Origin: Alphaproteobacteria bacterium
GTDB taxonomy: Bacteria > Pseudomonadota > Alphaproteobacteria > Rhizobiales > Devosiaceae
Assembly: GCA_013152625.1 (NCBI GenBank)
Contig: JAADFY010000188.1
Span: 1-30,067 of the forward strand
Direction of reading: 5' to 3'
DNA: 30,067 nt
Positions 1-8,266 of the stretch are shown here, piece by piece. A program made the position numbers and the translations under genes. Within the stretch, counting starts at the first letter, position 1. The number at the start of each line of letters is the position of its first letter. A model generated the notes under the pieces. It was not told where the DNA came from and did not search any database. It was given only the letters and a program-made list of their open reading frames with translations.

Positions 1-312
1 CGGCTCGATGCGCCGGTGGAAATGGTCGGCATTCATTTAGTGGCTTCCGCTGAAGTGGGGCGGCTCGCCATCGAGAAAAAACCACAAGGTCCGGCCGACC
101 CCGGAGCGGCATACAAAGGCCAGCGAGAGGTGGATTTCGCCCTTGAGGGGGTGCATGAGGCGGCCATTTATGACGGCACGAAACTTGAGCCAGGCATGGC
201 ATTTGACGGGCCCGCCATTGTCGAGGACCCGGGCATGACTGCCGTCATTCACCCGGGGAACCGGGCAAAGGTGGATGGCTTTGGCAATATTGAAATTCAT
301 TTAGGCGCATGA
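1..312 (+). CDS. hyuA: Hydantoinase/5-oxoprolinase family A subunit, 3' end only
   Basis: The open frame runs in from the left edge and ends at TGA 310-312, so only about the last 103 residues are present. The segment matches the C-terminal beta-rich part of HyuA-type proteins: a run around 'GPAIVEDPGMTAVIHPG' followed by a short 'V-D-G-F-G-N-I' ending, which is the usual tail of this family. In the family, the A subunit holds the ATP-dependent ring-opening activity on hydantoins or related cyclic amides and pairs with a B subunit. The next gene is such a B subunit, about 11 nt downstream. The substrate cannot be told from this fragment, and acetophenone-carboxylase-like or oxoprolinase-like activity is equally possible. 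The GTG at 16 is an internal codon, not the start. Confidence 0.85.
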   Translation, partial: RLDAPVEMVGIHLVASAEVGRLAIEKKPQGPADPGAAYKGQREVDFALEGVHEAAIYDGTKLEPGMAFDGPAIVEDPGMTAVIHPGNRAKVDGFGNIEIHLGA

Positions 313-323
313 GGGAGCAGGAC

Positions 324-1994
324 ATGAACCAGTTGGCCAACGACCCCATTACCCAGGAAATCATTGAAAACTGCCTGCAGGCGGCAGCCGATGAAATGTT
401 TGCTGCCATGCGCAAGACCGCCATGAGTTCCATCATTTACGAGGTGCTCGACATGGGCACCGGCATTCTCGATGCCCGGGGCGAACTGGCCTGTTCGGGG
501 GCCGGCATACCCGCGTTCATCGGGGTGCTCGACAAGGCGGTCAAGGTGATTGTCAAAAAGTTCGACCAACCCGATGATATCGCGCCCGGCGATGTGTTTG
601 CCACCAATGATCCTTACTATGGCGGCGTCACCCACCTGAATGACATTATCGTTGCCATGCCGGTTTTTGCTGATGGACGCATTATCGCCTGGACGGCCAA
701 CATTGCCCATAATTCCGATGTGGGCGGCATGGCGCCGGGCTCTCTGACCGGGGATGCCACAGAAATATTTCAGGAAGGGCTGCGCCTGCCGGCCATCAAG
801 ATCATTTCAAAGGGTGCGCCGGTGCGCTCGGTCATGGACATTATCAAGGTCAATTCGCGCATGCCGGACGTGCTCGAAGGCGATGTGTGGGCCGCTATTG
901 CCTCCGTGCGGATCGGGGCCAAGCGGCTCGATGATCTGGCGGGAAAATACGGGGTCGGCACGTTTGTAAATGCCATGGCCGCTTTTATGGATTTTGGCGA
1001 GAAATGTTCTCTGGCCGCGTTGGCAAAAGTGCCCCATGGCAGGTTCGAGCTATCGGAGGAACAGGACGACGGGCGCATTTTCAACGTCAAGATCGAAATC
1101 ACCGACACCGAATTCATCCTTGATCTGCGCGACAATCCCGATCAGGCGCCCAACCCGGTCAATACCAGCCGCGACGGGGTGATGGTGGCGGCCCAGATGA
1201 TTTTCAAATCTCTTACCGACCCCTATTCGCCGTGCAATGAGGGCTCGTTTCGGCCCATTACGCTGCTTACCCGGGAGGGGTCGGTTTTTCACGCCAAAGA
1301 GCCCGCACCCATCGGCTTTTACTATGAGATCGAATTGCGGGTGTATGATCTGATCTGGCGCTGTTTAGCCCAGCATATGCCCGACCGGCTGGCCTCGGGC
1401 CATTTTGCTTCCGTGTGCGGCACGTTCATTGGCGGTACCCACCCCGATACCGGTCGGCAATATACGATCATTGAACCCCAGTTGGGCGGTTGGGGCGCCA
1501 GTCGCAAAGGTGACGGCAACTCGGCGATTTTTTGCGGGTTCCACGGCGAGACCTACAACTGCCCGGCGGAAATCAACGAGGCGCGCAACGGTTTGATCAT
1601 CGACCGGATGGAGCTTAATCTCGAGCCGGGGGGCGAGGGCCGGTTTACCGGGGGCCGCGGCATCCGGCTGGATTACCGCATCCGGGCTGACGGAAGTTTT
1701 CTTACCGCTGGTTATACCCGCTCGAAATTTCCCGCCTGGGCGCTGGATGGGGGCCATGAGGGATCGCCCAACTATGTGGAGGTCATTCGCACCGATGGCA
1801 CCAAAGAGCACTATTCGTTCGTGTCGGGCCTGACCATGAACAAGGACGATGTCATTCGCATCGTTACCGGAAACGGAGGCGGGATTGGTGCGCCAGCCGA
1901 GCGTTCGCCAGCGGCGGTGCGCGAGGATGTTCGAAATGGTTTGATTACGGCGGAGCGGGCGGCGGAAATTTACGGCATTTCGGATAAAAACTGA
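324..1994 (+). CDS. hyuB: Hydantoinase B/oxoprolinase family protein (first B subunit)
   Basis: 556 residues, a normal length for HyuB-type subunits. Family hallmarks are visible: 'TNDPYYGG' near residues 94-101, 'THLND' at 103-107, 'AHNSDVGG' at 128-135, and the C-terminal 'EPQLGGWGA' and 'NCPAEINEARNG' blocks. The B subunit works with HyuA in ATP-dependent opening of hydantoin-like or other cyclic amide rings in the cytoplasm. The start at 324 is preferred because GAGGGAG lies 6-7 nt upstream. An in-frame ATG at 309 overlaps the hyuA stop (ATGA) and would add five residues. The gene is followed after 42 nt by an M24 peptidase and then by a second B-type gene, suggesting one catabolic operon. 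The true substrate is unknown. Confidence 0.9.
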   Translation: MNQLANDPITQEIIENCLQAAADEMFAAMRKTAMSSIIYEVLDMGTGILDARGELACSGAGIPAFIGVLDKAVKVIVKKFDQPDDIAPGDVFATNDPYYGGVTHLNDIIVAMPVFADGRIIAWTANIAHNSDVGGMAPGSLTGDATEIFQEGLRLPAIKIISKGAPVRSVMDIIKVNSRMPDVLEGDVWAAIASVRIGAKRLDDLAGKYGVGTFVNAMAAFMDFGEKCSLAALAKVPHGRFELSEEQDDGRIFNVKIEITDTEFILDLRDNPDQAPNPVNTSRDGVMVAAQMIFKSLTDPYSPCNEGSFRPITLLTREGSVFHAKEPAPIGFYYEIELRVYDLIWRCLAQHMPDRLASGHFASVCGTFIGGTHPDTGRQYTIIEPQLGGWGASRKGDGNSAIFCGFHGETYNCPAEINEARNGLIIDRMELNLEPGGEGRFTGGRGIRLDYRIRADGSFLTAGYTRSKFPAWALDGGHEGSPNYVEVIRTDGTKEHYSFVSGLTMNKDDVIRIVTGNGGGIGAPAERSPAAVREDVRNGLITAERAAEIYGISDKN

Positions 1995-2036
1995 TTGTCT
2001 GTACGCTTTTTGAAAAAACGAAAAGGAACTTGATAA

Positions 2037-3137
2037 ATGCGGTCAGAAAACAAGCGTCTTGAGCGGCTGCGCGTGGCCATGGCGGACAAGCGGGTTGACC
2101 TGGTGGCGCTGGGGCCGGGGGCGCATATGCGCTGGCTGCTGGGGTTTTCTCCCCACGCCGATGAGCGGGCCTGCCTGTTGCTGGTCGGGCCGGCGGGCGA
2201 GGCGTTTTTGATGCCGGCCCTGAATGCCGAAGGGTCGCGGGAGCATACGGGCATTTCGTTTTTTGAATGGCGCGATGATATCGGCCCTGATGCCGCCCTT
2301 AAAGACGCGCTGGCCGCCGCCGGCGGGGCCGGGGCCGCCCGGGTGGTGCTGGATGAAACCATGCGGGCCGATTTTGCGCTGCTGGCGCTTGGGGAACTGC
2401 CCGGAGCACATCATGAATTTACCGGCTCCACTCTTGGGGAACTGCGCATGCGTAAGGATGGGGGTGAAATCGATCTGCTGAAAAAGAGCGCCGCCGTCAA
2501 TGACGTGGCCATGGGTGCGGGTATGGCCGCTATTCGGCCCGGCGTTTCCGAGCTTGAAATTGTCGAAGTCATCAAGGCGTCGTTTCTCGCCCAGGGCGCG
2601 ACCCCGATTTTTGTCATTGTGGCGGCGGGGCCGAACGGGGCTTTTCCCCATCACCAGCCGGGCAGGAAAAAACTGGCAGCCGGTGATGTGGTGGTCATGG
2701 ATATTGGCGCAAAAAAAGACGGGTTTCCCTCCGACATGACCCGAATGGGCGTGGTCGGATCGCCGCCGGAGGGCTATGAGGCCGTCCACGGGATTGTCGA
2801 GGCCGCGGTTGTGGCAGCCATGGCGGCGGCCCGGCCGGGGGTAAAAGCGAAGGATGTGGACGCGGCGGCGCGAAAGGTCATCACCGATGCCGGGTATGGG
2901 GAGTTTTTTGTCCATCGCACCGGCCATGGCCTTGGCATTGAAGTGCATGAACCGCCCTATATTACCGCGACCTCGGAAACGGTGCTGGACGAGAATATGG
3001 TATTTTCCATTGAGCCGGGCATTTACCTGCCGGGCCGGTTTGGCATCCGGTTAGAGGAAATCGTTGTCCTGGGGGCCGATGGGCCGGAAATATTGTCCGG
3101 TTTTTCCCGCGATATTTACCTCCACGCGGATCAATAG
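2037..3137 (+). CDS. M24 family metallopeptidase (Xaa-Pro peptidase-like)
   Basis: 366 residues with an N-terminal creatinase/prolidase-like domain (about 1-140) and a C-terminal pita-bread catalytic domain (about 145-360). All five metal ligands expected for an active M24 enzyme are present: D222 (VVMDIGA), D233 (PSDMTR), H297 (RTGHGLG), E326 (SIEPGIY) and E340 (RLEE), with the helper histidine H304. This argues for a dinuclear-metal peptidase cutting Xaa-Pro bonds rather than creatinase, which shares the fold but lost the metals. AAGGA lies about 10 nt before the ATG. The gene sits between two hydantoinase B genes and its stop overlaps the next start by one base, so it probably acts in the same pathway, perhaps cleaving an amide product. 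That role is inference. Confidence 0.88.
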   Translation: MRSENKRLERLRVAMADKRVDLVALGPGAHMRWLLGFSPHADERACLLLVGPAGEAFLMPALNAEGSREHTGISFFEWRDDIGPDAALKDALAAAGGAGAARVVLDETMRADFALLALGELPGAHHEFTGSTLGELRMRKDGGEIDLLKKSAAVNDVAMGAGMAAIRPGVSELEIVEVIKASFLAQGATPIFVIVAAGPNGAFPHHQPGRKKLAAGDVVVMDIGAKKDGFPSDMTRMGVVGSPPEGYEAVHGIVEAAVVAAMAAARPGVKAKDVDAAARKVITDAGYGEFFVHRTGHGLGIEVHEPPYITATSETVLDENMVFSIEPGIYLPGRFGIRLEEIVVLGADGPEILSGFSRDIYLHADQ

Positions 3138-4726
3138 TGGCCCCCGCCGCCGATCCGTTCACGGTGTCGGTCATTCAGGCGGGGCTGATTGCTTCGGCGG
3201 ATGAAATGTTCGCGGTATTGAAAAAAACCGCCATGAGTCCGATCATTTATGAAGTGCTCGATGTGGGGACCGGCATTACCGATGCTGCGGGTAATCTGAT
3301 CAGTTCGGGGGCGGGTATTCCGACCTTTGTCGGGGTGCTCGACAAGGCAGTCCGGCGCATTATCGAAATTCATGGTGACGGGCACATTCAGCCCGGCGAC
3401 ATGTTCATCACCAATGATCCCTATTTCGGTGGTGTCACCCACTTGAACGATGTGGTGATCGCGTTGCCCGTATTTGTGAACGGCGAACGGGTGGCCTGGA
3501 GCGCTTCGATTGCCCACTGGAACGATGTGGGCGGCAAGGTTGCCGGTTCCATGGCCACCGATGTGGGCGAGATCTTTGCCGAGGGGCTGCGGCTGCCGGC
3601 GGTAAAGCTCTTTGAGGGGGGGAAAAAAATCGCGCCGGTTTTTGATATCATCGCCGTCAATTCCCGGTTGCCCGATTTTGTGGTGGGCGATCTATGGGCG
3701 CAAATTGCCGCCGGGCGCCGGGCGGAAAAGCGTATTGTCCAACTGGTGGAAACCTATGGGTTGCCGGATTTTTTCACGGCGCTGGCCGATCTGTTCGAAA
3801 CCGGTGAGCAACGGGCTCTGAGCGGTTTATCCGGACTGCCCAACGGTAAATTTACGATCACTGAAGAACAGGATGACGGTACGTGCTGGCGGGCGGCGAT
3901 TACCATTTCTCCGAACCGGTTCGAAGTGGATTTGCGCGGCAACCCGGCCCAGCGCGCCGCCCCCTACAATACCAGCCGCGACGGGGCGGTTATCTCGGGC
4001 CAGATGATTTTCAAGGCGCTGACCGACCCGACCCTTTTTGCCAACGCCGGTTCATTTCGCCCCCTTGAGGTCATAACCGAGCCGGGCACGATTTTTCATG
4101 CCACGGGCTCGGCGCCCCACGGCTTTTATTTTGAAACCCGGATCCGGCTTTATGACATGTTGTGGCAGGCCATGGCCAAAGTAATGCCGGCACGGCTTCC
4201 AGCAGGGCATTTCGCCTCGATCTGCGGCACGGTGCTGGCGGGCGTTCATCCCGACACCGGGCGCCGTTATACCATGGTCGAGCCGCAAATGGGGGGCTGG
4301 GGGGCCACAGCGGAGCGCGACGGGCTCGATGCCATGTATTCAGCCAGCCATGGGGATACGTTCAATTGTCCGGTGGAAATCTGTGAGGCGAGATATGGTA
4401 TCGAGGTGGGATACAAGAAGCTGGCCGCTCCGCCGGCGCCCGATCAGGGGCGGTTTCGTGGCGGACGGGGGGTCATGACCCAGTATCGAATGGGGGGTCA
4501 GGCGATGCTCTCGGTGGGGTTTTCGCGCAACCGGGTGCCGGTATGGGGCGCCAACGGCGGTCGTGCGGGGGGGACAAACCGGGTTCGGGTGCACCGCCGG
4601 AACGGGGCCAGCGAAAATTTAGGCTTTGCCAGCGGGGTGGCGCTAGAGCCCGGCGACGAGATTGAAATCGAAACGGCGGGCGGTGGCGGCTGGGGGACAA
4701 TGCCCGCCGGGGAAGTTCGCGGGTAA
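3137..4726 (+). CDS. hyuB: Hydantoinase B/oxoprolinase family protein (second B subunit)
   Basis: 529 residues, clearly paralogous to the B subunit at 324-1994: both carry 'KTAMS-IIYEVLD-GTGI', 'TNDPY-GGVTHLND' (here residues 92-105) and 'DVGG', plus the C-terminal 'EPQ-GGWGA' block. The predicted start is GTG at 3137, sharing one base with the TAG of the M24 gene, with no convincing Shine-Dalgarno sequence, so translation is probably coupled. The copies differ at several places (for example HWNDVGG here, HNSDVGG in the first), and this copy lacks the acidic C-terminal tail of the first. Two B subunits with one visible A subunit could mean two alternative complexes, or one A subunit pairing with either. 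The gene converges on xerC with a 24-nt gap and no clear terminator. Confidence 0.88.
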   Translation: MAPAADPFTVSVIQAGLIASADEMFAVLKKTAMSPIIYEVLDVGTGITDAAGNLISSGAGIPTFVGVLDKAVRRIIEIHGDGHIQPGDMFITNDPYFGGVTHLNDVVIALPVFVNGERVAWSASIAHWNDVGGKVAGSMATDVGEIFAEGLRLPAVKLFEGGKKIAPVFDIIAVNSRLPDFVVGDLWAQIAAGRRAEKRIVQLVETYGLPDFFTALADLFETGEQRALSGLSGLPNGKFTITEEQDDGTCWRAAITISPNRFEVDLRGNPAQRAAPYNTSRDGAVISGQMIFKALTDPTLFANAGSFRPLEVITEPGTIFHATGSAPHGFYFETRIRLYDMLWQAMAKVMPARLPAGHFASICGTVLAGVHPDTGRRYTMVEPQMGGWGATAERDGLDAMYSASHGDTFNCPVEICEARYGIEVGYKKLAAPPAPDQGRFRGGRGVMTQYRMGGQAMLSVGFSRNRVPVWGANGGRAGGTNRVRVHRRNGASENLGFASGVALEPGDEIEIETAGGGGWGTMPAGEVRG

Positions 4727-4750
4727 GCGGTTGGCTTTTGCGTCTGGCTT

Positions 4751-5683
4751 TTAATTTCGCGGGTGGGCCCGCCGGTAAGCGGAAAGCAGATGGGCGGTAT
4801 CGACCTTTGTATAGACCTGGGTTGAAGACAGGGATGCGTGCCCCAGCAATTCCTGAATCGTGCGCAAATCTCCGCCCGAACCAAGCAAATGGGTGGCAAA
4901 CGAATGGCGCAGGGCGTGGGGGGTGGCCGTGGCCGGCAGCCCCAGGGCGGAGCGCATGAGTTCGATTTTCTTTTGAATGAGCCGGGGCGAAAGGGGGCCG
5001 CCTTTCAAGCCGCGAAATACCGGCTCCGCCGGCCCGACAATATAGGGGCAGATGGTGGTATAGTGCTCCAGTGCCGACCACACCGCCGGCAAAAGCGGCA
5101 CCAGCCGGGTCTTGTTGGCCTTGCCGGTCACCCGCAGGACAGCCTTGTCGGCCAGATCAGCGCTGGTCAGGGACAGGGCTTCACCAATGCGCAACCCGGC
5201 CCCATACAAGAGGGCGAGCACCGCGTGGTCCCGGGCCACGATCCACGGCACCTCATTGGCAGCGATGGTGTCGGATACGAGGCGGCGGGCCTGGGAGATC
5301 GTAAGCGCCTTGGGAATGGACTTTGCTTTTTTCGGCGATGAGATCGCCGCTAAAGCATCCCCCGAAGCGATCCCCTCGCGCTCAAGATACCGAAACCATG
5401 ATTTTAGCCCTGAAAGGGCCCGCGACAGCGTGCGCGAACCGGCATTTCCCGCCCGCCGGCGGGCCAGAAATGCACGCAGATCATGGGGCCGCAAATCGGC
5501 TAAGGTCGTGCGGCCAACAGTGCCGCCGCTGTGATCGGCGAGAAAAACATGGAACTGGCACACGTCGCGCTCATAGGCGGTTCGCGTATTGGTGGCCAGC
5601 CGGCGCACGTCAGTCATTTCCTGCAACCAGGAGGCAACCAGGTGTCGAATATCGGCATCCACGGGGATTAAAATCTCGGTCAT
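4751..5683 (-). CDS. xerC: Tyrosine recombinase XerC
   Basis: 310 residues with an N-terminal SAM-like core-binding domain (about 15-105) and a C-terminal tyrosine-recombinase catalytic domain (about 125-305). The catalytic set is complete: R165 (GAGLRIGE), K188 (TGKANKTR), H256 and R259 (HALRH), H282 (LGHASL) and nucleophile Y291 (QVYTKVD). The family resolves chromosome dimers at dif together with XerD near division. Position next to priA, transcribed divergently, is common in alphaproteobacteria and supports XerC rather than a phage or integron integrase. The ATG at 5683 is used, with a GGGG run a few bases upstream. No dif site was recognised in the window. Confidence 0.92.
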   Translation of the reverse strand: MTEILIPVDADIRHLVASWLQEMTDVRRLATNTRTAYERDVCQFHVFLADHSGGTVGRTTLADLRPHDLRAFLARRRAGNAGSRTLSRALSGLKSWFRYLEREGIASGDALAAISSPKKAKSIPKALTISQARRLVSDTIAANEVPWIVARDHAVLALLYGAGLRIGEALSLTSADLADKAVLRVTGKANKTRLVPLLPAVWSALEHYTTICPYIVGPAEPVFRGLKGGPLSPRLIQKKIELMRSALGLPATATPHALRHSFATHLLGSGGDLRTIQELLGHASLSSTQVYTKVDTAHLLSAYRRAHPRN

Positions 5684-5724
5684 CGCCCCAACATACCCCA
5701 GGGGGGATTACCGAAAGCCAAAGA

Positions 5725-5778
5725 GGGCGCGATAATTGACCGGGTGATTCGTAACGGGTGATAAAGCGTATCGCGCCC
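5725..5778 (+). promoter_or_regulatory. Promoter-like sequence for priA enclosed by a 10-bp inverted repeat
   Basis: A candidate sigma-70-type promoter reads TTGACC (5736-5741), a 17-nt spacer and TGATAA (5759-5764), pointing toward priA. It lies between perfect 10-bp inverted arms, GGGCGCGATA at 5725-5734 and TATCGCGCCC at 5769-5778. The left arm abuts the -35 box and the right arm covers the expected transcription start. A direct repeat CGGGTGAT (5741-5748 and 5755-5762) lies inside. The arms could be operator half-sites. The promoter assignment rests on sequence resemblance only. Confidence 0.45.
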
Positions 5779-5793
5779 GTTCATGAGTCCGTG

Positions 5794-5858
5794 ACCTGAC
5801 CCTAAGACCTGGCCCTAAAACCTGGCCCTAAGACCTGGCCCTAAAACCCGGCCCTAAA
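5794..5858. repeat. Five-unit 13-bp tandem repeat upstream of priA
   Basis: Five consecutive 13-bp units of consensus ACCTGGCCCTAAR fill 65 bp. Units 2 and 4 are identical, unit 3 differs at the last base, unit 1 has a GG-to-GA change and unit 5 a T-to-C change. The array ends 16 bp before the priA start codon, so it would lie in the priA 5' untranslated region if the upstream promoter is used. Confidence 0.9.
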
Positions 5859-5874
5859 ACAATGGAGCCCGCTG

Positions 5875-8040
5875 GTGGCAATCGCCCCGAATATGGTTGC
5901 AGTCATGGTAGCGGTTGCTGTCGAGCGCCCCTATACCTACCGGGTGCCCGAAGGCATGGTGGTCGGGCGCGGGACCATTGTGAGTGTTCCACTGGGCCCG
6001 CGTGACACGCTCGGGGTCGTCTGGGGCCCGCCAAAGGACATGGTGGCCCATAATCGGTTGCGTGATATTTCCCACCGGTTCGATGTGCCCGACCTGCCCG
6101 GCGAATTGCTCGATCTTGTGGACTGGATCGCCCGCTATACCCTGTCGCAGCCGGGGATGGTGGTGCGCTCGGTATTGCGGTCCCGCGAGGCGCTGGAGCC
6201 CGAACGGCTTTTGACCGCCTTTCGGCTGGCGGGCCCGCCCCCCGAACGTTTGACCGGGGCCCGAAAACGGGTGCTCGAACTGACCGCCGACGGCATGGCC
6301 TGGGCCAAATCAACCCTTGTGGGGGCCAGCGGTGTTTCTCCTTCGGTTATCGAGGGGTTGGCAAAACTTGGCACCCTCGAACAGATCGCTGTGCCCCCGC
6401 CGCCGCCCGTGGGCGCGCCAGACCCCGATTTTGCCAAAACCGAACTGAACCCGGATCAAACCCGTGCGTTAGCAAAACTGAGGGAAACCGGTGACGGATT
6501 TGGTGTCGCCCTGATCGACGGGGTGACCGGATCGGGCAAGACCGAGGTGTTTTTCGAAAGCGTAGCCGATTGTTTGCGAGACGATCGTCAGGTGATGATC
6601 CTGTTGCCCGAAATTGCCCTCACCCATGCATTTCTCGACCGGTTCGAGGCTCGGTTTGGCGCCCGGCCCGGGGAATGGCATTCCGATATGACCCCGGCCC
6701 AGCGGACCCGCATGTGGCGGGCGGTGGCAAACGGAAAGGTGCCCGCTTTGGTGGGTGCCCGCTCGGCTCTTTTTTTGCCGTTTCCCGATCTGGGGCTCAT
6801 CGTGATTGACGAAGAACATGACGGTGCTTTCAAACAGGCTGAGCGGGTCAATTATCATGGCCGCGACATGGCTGTAGTCCGGGCCAGGCTGGCCGGGGCA
6901 AAAGTCATTCTCTCCTCGGCTACTCCTTCGGTGGAAAGCCGGAACAACGCCAATTCGGGGCGCTACGCACATATTGTCCTGCCCCGGCGCCACGCCAGCG
7001 CCACCCTGCCTGACATTGCGGCCATCGACATGCGCACCGAAGGACCTGAAAAGGGTGAATGGATCGCACCGCGTCTGGCGAGGGAAATTTTTGCCACCCT
7101 GGATCGCGGCGAACAGGTGTTGTTGTTTTTGAACCGTCGCGGCTATGCTCCCTTAACCCTGTGCCGCCAGTGCGGTCATCAGTATCAGTGCCCGGACTGC
7201 GCCGCCTGGCTGGTCCAGCACCGGTTTCGAGGGCGTTTGATGTGCCACCATTGCGGCCACGAAACCGCAATTCCGGATACGTGTGGCGCCTGCGGGGCAA
7301 AAGATGCGCTGGTGGCGGTGGGGCCGGGCATCGAGCGCATTGCCGAGGAGGCCGCGATACGGTTCCCCGATGCCCGCCGGGTGGTCTTGTCTTCGGACAG
7401 TGGCGGCATTGGCCAGTTGCGGGCCCGGTTTGCCGAGATTGCCGCTGGCGAACATGATCTGATCATCGGCACCCAACTGGTGGCCAAGGGACACCATTTT
7501 CCCGCCCTTAACCTGGTGGGGGTGCTCGATGCTGATCTGGGGCTGTCCCACGGTGACCCTCGGGCCGGGGAAAAAACCTTTCAGATCCTTACCCAGGTGA
7601 CCGGGCGGGCCGGGCGGGCCAGCCAGCACGGCAAAGCCTTTTTACAAACCCACGTGCCCGAGCATCCCGTTATTGCCGCCATGGTCCGGGGCGACCGGGA
7701 AGCGTTTTACGCCCATGAACTGGCCGCCCGCGAAAAAGCGGGCATGCCGCCTTTTGGTCGGCTGGCCGCCCTGGTGGTTTCGGCCACCGAACATGATGTG
7801 GCGTTCGGTCACGCCCGGACCCTGCTGCAGGGGGCGCCCCGGGCGGAGGGGGTGGCGCTTTTCGGACCCGCCGATGCGCCGGTGGCCATGGTTCGCGGCC
7901 GCCACCGGGTCCGGCTGCTGGCCAAGGCTTTCAAGGGGTTTGATCTTTCCGCTTATGTCCGGTTCTGGCTGGCCAATGGCCCCCCGGTTCGCGGCAACTT
8001 GCGCGTTCAGGTGGATATTGATCCCATGAGCTTTTACTAG
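5875..8040 (+). CDS. priA: Primosomal protein N' (replication restart helicase PriA)
   Basis: 721 residues, the usual PriA length. An N-terminal DNA-binding domain (about 10-110) contains the family-typical 'RPYTYRVP'. The helicase core has Walker A 'GVTGSGKT' at 216-223 and a DEEH box at 312-315. The zinc-binding insert has eight cysteines: C430, C433, C439, C442, C457, C460, C470 and C473. The C-terminal helicase half contains 'GTQLVAKGHHFP' and 'QVTGRAGR'. PriA recognises collapsed replication forks and reloads the replicative helicase in the cytoplasm. The start is GTG at 5875 with GGAG at 5863-5866. A tandem repeat array lies just upstream, and xerC is divergent. Confidence 0.96.
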   Translation: MAIAPNMVAVMVAVAVERPYTYRVPEGMVVGRGTIVSVPLGPRDTLGVVWGPPKDMVAHNRLRDISHRFDVPDLPGELLDLVDWIARYTLSQPGMVVRSVLRSREALEPERLLTAFRLAGPPPERLTGARKRVLELTADGMAWAKSTLVGASGVSPSVIEGLAKLGTLEQIAVPPPPPVGAPDPDFAKTELNPDQTRALAKLRETGDGFGVALIDGVTGSGKTEVFFESVADCLRDDRQVMILLPEIALTHAFLDRFEARFGARPGEWHSDMTPAQRTRMWRAVANGKVPALVGARSALFLPFPDLGLIVIDEEHDGAFKQAERVNYHGRDMAVVRARLAGAKVILSSATPSVESRNNANSGRYAHIVLPRRHASATLPDIAAIDMRTEGPEKGEWIAPRLAREIFATLDRGEQVLLFLNRRGYAPLTLCRQCGHQYQCPDCAAWLVQHRFRGRLMCHHCGHETAIPDTCGACGAKDALVAVGPGIERIAEEAAIRFPDARRVVLSSDSGGIGQLRARFAEIAAGEHDLIIGTQLVAKGHHFPALNLVGVLDADLGLSHGDPRAGEKTFQILTQVTGRAGRASQHGKAFLQTHVPEHPVIAAMVRGDREAFYAHELAAREKAGMPPFGRLAALVVSATEHDVAFGHARTLLQGAPRAEGVALFGPADAPVAMVRGRHRVRLLAKAFKGFDLSAYVRFWLANGPPVRGNLRVQVDIDPMSFY

Positions 8041-8110
8041 CGATGTCAGATTCAAACCCGCCACCGCTTGCGCGGCCTTAAAGCGCGTGGTATTCGGACC
8101 CGCGAAATGC

Positions 8111-8140
8111 AAAAAAGGCCCCGGCACCGGGGCCATTTCT
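8111..8140. terminator. GC-rich hairpin after priA, possible bidirectional terminator
   Basis: The sequence GGCCCCGG-CA-CCGGGGCC at 8117-8134 forms a perfect 8-bp stem, 77 nt after the priA stop. Six A residues precede it and ATTTCT follows. Read from the minus strand it is a textbook intrinsic terminator (stem then six T). On the plus strand the U tract is weak. No minus-strand gene to its right would need it, so termination of priA transcripts is the likely role. Confidence 0.55.
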
Positions 8141-8233
8141 ACGTCAATTGCCAACCGCCAGCCCTGTCGGACATGTACGAACCGGGCGGGCCGGGTGGCG
8201 CTGGAAATTATGGGGCCCCAGAGCGGGTTTCAT

Positions 8234-8265
8234 GGGGGTTTGAGGGACCGGGGGTTTGAAGGACC
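8234..8265. repeat. 16-bp tandem duplication carrying the atpH ribosome-binding segment
   Basis: Two adjacent 16-bp units (8234-8249 and 8250-8265) differ at a single base: GGGGGTTTGAGGGACC and GGGGGTTTGAAGGACC. Each contains a Shine-Dalgarno-like core (GAGGGA or GAAGGA). The second unit ends one base before the predicted TTG start of atpH. In the coding frame the duplication is readable through an upstream ATG at 8210, but that would give an unusually extended delta subunit. Confidence 0.75.
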
Positions 8266-8266
8266 G

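Noticed and set aside
2037..3137. Creatinase
   Set aside because: All five M24 metal ligands are present, whereas creatinase uses a metal-free site in the same fold.
4751..5683. Phage or integron integrase
   Set aside because: Length, motifs and position beside priA all fit chromosomal XerC, with no attachment site or cassette array nearby.
5725..5858. CRISPR-like array or dif site next to xerC
   Set aside because: The 13-bp units are contiguous without spacers, and the 10-bp arms are 34 bp apart, unlike the 6-bp centre of dif.
8117..8134. Riboswitch upstream of the atp genes
   Set aside because: Only a simple GC hairpin is present, without multi-helix architecture or known conserved motifs.
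8087..8266. N-terminal extension of atpH up to 246 residues
   Set aside because: The extra sequence crosses a GC-rich terminator-like hairpin and has no family similarity. The TTG at 8267 gives the standard 186 residues.
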